Under the pieces are notes generated by a model that was not told the DNA's origin, ran no database searches, and worked only from the letters and a program-made list of their open reading frames with translations. The position numbers and the translations under genes were made by a program. Shown in pieces: positions 62,312 to 64,000 of a stretch of 64,000 nt of DNA. The stretch comes from Rubripirellula obstinata (GTDB lineage: Bacteria; Planctomycetota; Planctomycetia; Pirellulales; Pirellulaceae): the NCBI RefSeq assembly GCF_001642955.1, contig NZ_LWSK01000005.1, positions 1-64,000 of the forward strand, given 5' to 3'. The first letter of the stretch is position 1, and each line of letters begins with the position of its first letter.

Positions 62312-64000
62312 ATGAAGCACGATCAAACGCAGCAAATTGCCGAAGCGATCTTCTTGGAAGCCGTCGAGATGCCAGCCGACGCCCAAGCCGCGTTCATTGC
62401 GTCGAAGTGTGGCGATGACCCGAAGCTGAAGGCGATCGTGGAGTCATTGTTGTTGGCCGATGCAGCCGCAGGCGACGACGACTTTCTAGCATCCAAGTTT
62501 TTGAATTCGCCGAATTTGGACGAAGGGAATTCCGCGAATACAACGCCACCGTCGAATGCTTCGGCAAGCGAAGCGGATCGTTTTGAGATCCTGATGGTTC
62601 ACGATCGAGGCGGTCTCGGCGAGGTTCTATTGGCCCGGGACCGGCAATTGGGACGTGACGTGGCAGTTAAACAGATCCTTCACAAATGGCAGGGGCATCA
62701 AGAAGCCGGTGCGAGATTTCTGCAAGAAGCCGAGGTCACCGGTCGGCTGGAACATCCCGGCGTCGTGCCTGTTTATGCGATGGGCACTTGGCCCGACGGA
62801 AGACCGTTTTATGCAATGCGGTTCATCGAAGGCAAAACGCTCAAGCAGGTCATCCACGACCATCGGGAAGCCGGCAACACCGTCGCACAACTGCGTGGAT
62901 TGCTGAACCGATTCATCGACGTATGCAACACGATCGAATACGCCCACAGTCGCCGCATCATTCACCGCGACATCAAACCATCCAACATCATGGTCGGCCC
63001 CTACGGCGAAACACTGGTCGTCGATTGGGGGTTGGCCAAGATGTTGGAATCTGATTTTGATGATTCATTGACGGCTCAATTTATCGAGCAGCTTGGCGAA
63101 GACCGAGTCAAAAGTGAATCCAGTCGCACGCGGATTGGTGGGGCCGTCGGAACACCGCAATACATGAGTCCCGAACAAGCGAGCGGCAAACTTGATTCGA
63201 TGGGCACCCGCACGGACGTCTATCTGCTGGGTGCGACGCTGTATCAAATCCTGACCGGAAAACCGCCGCACAATGAAGAGTCGATTGCCAAGTTGATCGA
63301 CCGGGTCAAGCAAGGGATATTGATTCCACCGCGTCAGATCGATGCCAGCATTCCTGCGACGTTGGAAGCGATTTGTTTGAAAGCGATGGAAACCGATTCG
63401 ATCGATCGATACGCGTCTGCATCTGAACTTTCGCAAGACATTGAACATTGGCTTGCCGATGAACCGGTTTCCGTTTTCACTGACCCAATCGCGTCACGAA
63501 TGGGACGTTGGATTCGCAAGAACCGCACCTTGGCGATGAGCGGCGGTGTCGCGGCGACACTGCTGACGATGAGTTTAGTGTCAGGTTCGATCCTTTGGAG
63601 TTATCAGCAGGCCCGAAATTTCAAACTGGAAAAAGAAAGAACAGCAAAAGCAAACCAGCTACTCGCCAGCCAAACGCAGCGGCTAACAGAGACACGGGAA
63701 TCGGCTGAATCTGCCTGGCAAATGTCCAGCCGAGAAATCGCAGCCGACCGACTCGATTCTGCTGTTGCGATTCTACGTCGAGCCAAAAAAACGCTCAGCT
63801 CGAACGACACAGCGGCCACATCGACGGTTCCGCAAGATTCCCAATTGAAAGAACAAAAAGAACGCATCACCGCACGGTTGCAACGGCTTGAAAAACTGAC
63901 TGACTTCTATCAGCAATCGGAACTCGGCCAACAGTACAACGTGATGAGCCGCGACACCGAGGGCATCATGGCATCGACGGCGGCACTGAAATCACTGGGC
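62312..64000 (+). CDS. Serine/threonine protein kinase, partial
   Basis: The first 563 codons of a membrane kinase that runs past the window end, in frame to the last base. A short helical region (1-85) is followed by the kinase domain: VHDRGGLGEVLLARDRQLGR (glycine loop), VAVKQ, HRDIKPSN (catalytic loop) and DWGLAK in place of DFG, then GTPQYMSPEQA. After the kinase domain comes a membrane helix (about 400-420, GGVAATLLTMSLVSGSILW) and a helical, coiled-coil-like periplasmic region. In similar planctomycete kinases this part continues into WD40 or TPR repeats; what follows here is not visible. Confidence 0.9.
   Translation, partial: MKHDQTQQIAEAIFLEAVEMPADAQAAFIASKCGDDPKLKAIVESLLLADAAAGDDDFLASKFLNSPNLDEGNSANTTPPSNASASEADRFEILMVHDRGGLGEVLLARDRQLGRDVAVKQILHKWQGHQEAGARFLQEAEVTGRLEHPGVVPVYAMGTWPDGRPFYAMRFIEGKTLKQVIHDHREAGNTVAQLRGLLNRFIDVCNTIEYAHSRRIIHRDIKPSNIMVGPYGETLVVDWGLAKMLESDFDDSLTAQFIEQLGEDRVKSESSRTRIGGAVGTPQYMSPEQASGKLDSMGTRTDVYLLGATLYQILTGKPPHNEESIAKLIDRVKQGILIPPRQIDASIPATLEAICLKAMETDSIDRYASASELSQDIEHWLADEPVSVFTDPIASRMGRWIRKNRTLAMSGGVAATLLTMSLVSGSILWSYQQARNFKLEKERTAKANQLLASQTQRLTETRESAESAWQMSSREIAADRLDSAVAILRRAKKTLSSNDTAATSTVPQDSQLKEQKERITARLQRLEKLTDFYQQSELGQQYNVMSRDTEGIMASTAALKSLG

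Overview
The window looks like a chromosomal segment of a planctomycete of the Pirellulaceae (Rhodopirellula-type). The evidence is a large secreted protein with an LTDRRVLA-type N-terminus and a dockerin-like tail, Ser/Thr kinases with DWG in place of DFG, DUF4332 modules, a fused GlcD/GlcF-like flavo-iron-sulfur protein, PQQ-propeller proteins with a WPQWRG start, few Shine-Dalgarno sequences, and many short palindromic repeats between and inside genes. These assignments come from motif reading, not a database search.

Layout. 0-10 kb: dockerin/cadherin-like secreted protein (-), acidic secreted protein (+), then MoaD, a FAD/Fe-S oxidoreductase and a zinc-ribbon membrane protein (-), and a small coiled-coil protein. 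10-12 kb: hybrid-free two-component pair. 12-17 kb (-): dusB, xth, an MCE-like protein and an MlaF-MlaE fusion. 17.7-23 kb (+): a 1522-residue YhaN/SMC-like ATPase with two DUF4332 modules, then a DUF533/TerB-like protein. 23-26 kb: HicB antitoxin with a decayed hicA, a DJ-1/PfpI protein and a Tat-exported Gfo/Idh/MocA protein. 26-34.7 kb (+): hrpB, two amidohydrolase-family exported proteins, and a FetAB-like ABC exporter. 34.8-41 kb: DUF4058 protein, chimeric gene remnants, REC plus degenerate HD-GYP protein, MBOAT/SGNH acetylation pair, cyclophilin, Coa1-like membrane protein. 41.6-44 kb: eukaryotic-type glutamine synthetase and a Ser/Thr kinase. 44.2-48.4 kb: the translation/transcription cluster trnT-trnY-trnG-trnT-tuf-trnW-secE-nusG-rplK, whose first part has the same order as E. 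coli thrU-tyrU-glyT-thrT-tufB. 48.4-54 kb: PQQ-propeller protein, then a four-gene overlapping operon (two ExbD, a large secreted repeat protein, a LigD-phosphoesterase-like protein). 54-64 kb: two exported hypotheticals (-), nadD (-), priA (+), a small secreted low-complexity protein (-), and a Ser/Thr kinase running off the window end.

The most unusual signal is a set of palindromic repeat families. Several copies lie between genes, but at least three lie inside reading frames without breaking them: one in the MlaF-like ATPase domain and two in the SGNH protein. A second family of AGCTAATCGCTAA-like repeats occurs only around the tRNA/tuf/nusG/rplK genes. A third unusual locus (35643-35798) joins the 3' end of an MBOAT-gene copy to the 3' end of a fetB copy, both diverged relatives of genes that are intact nearby.
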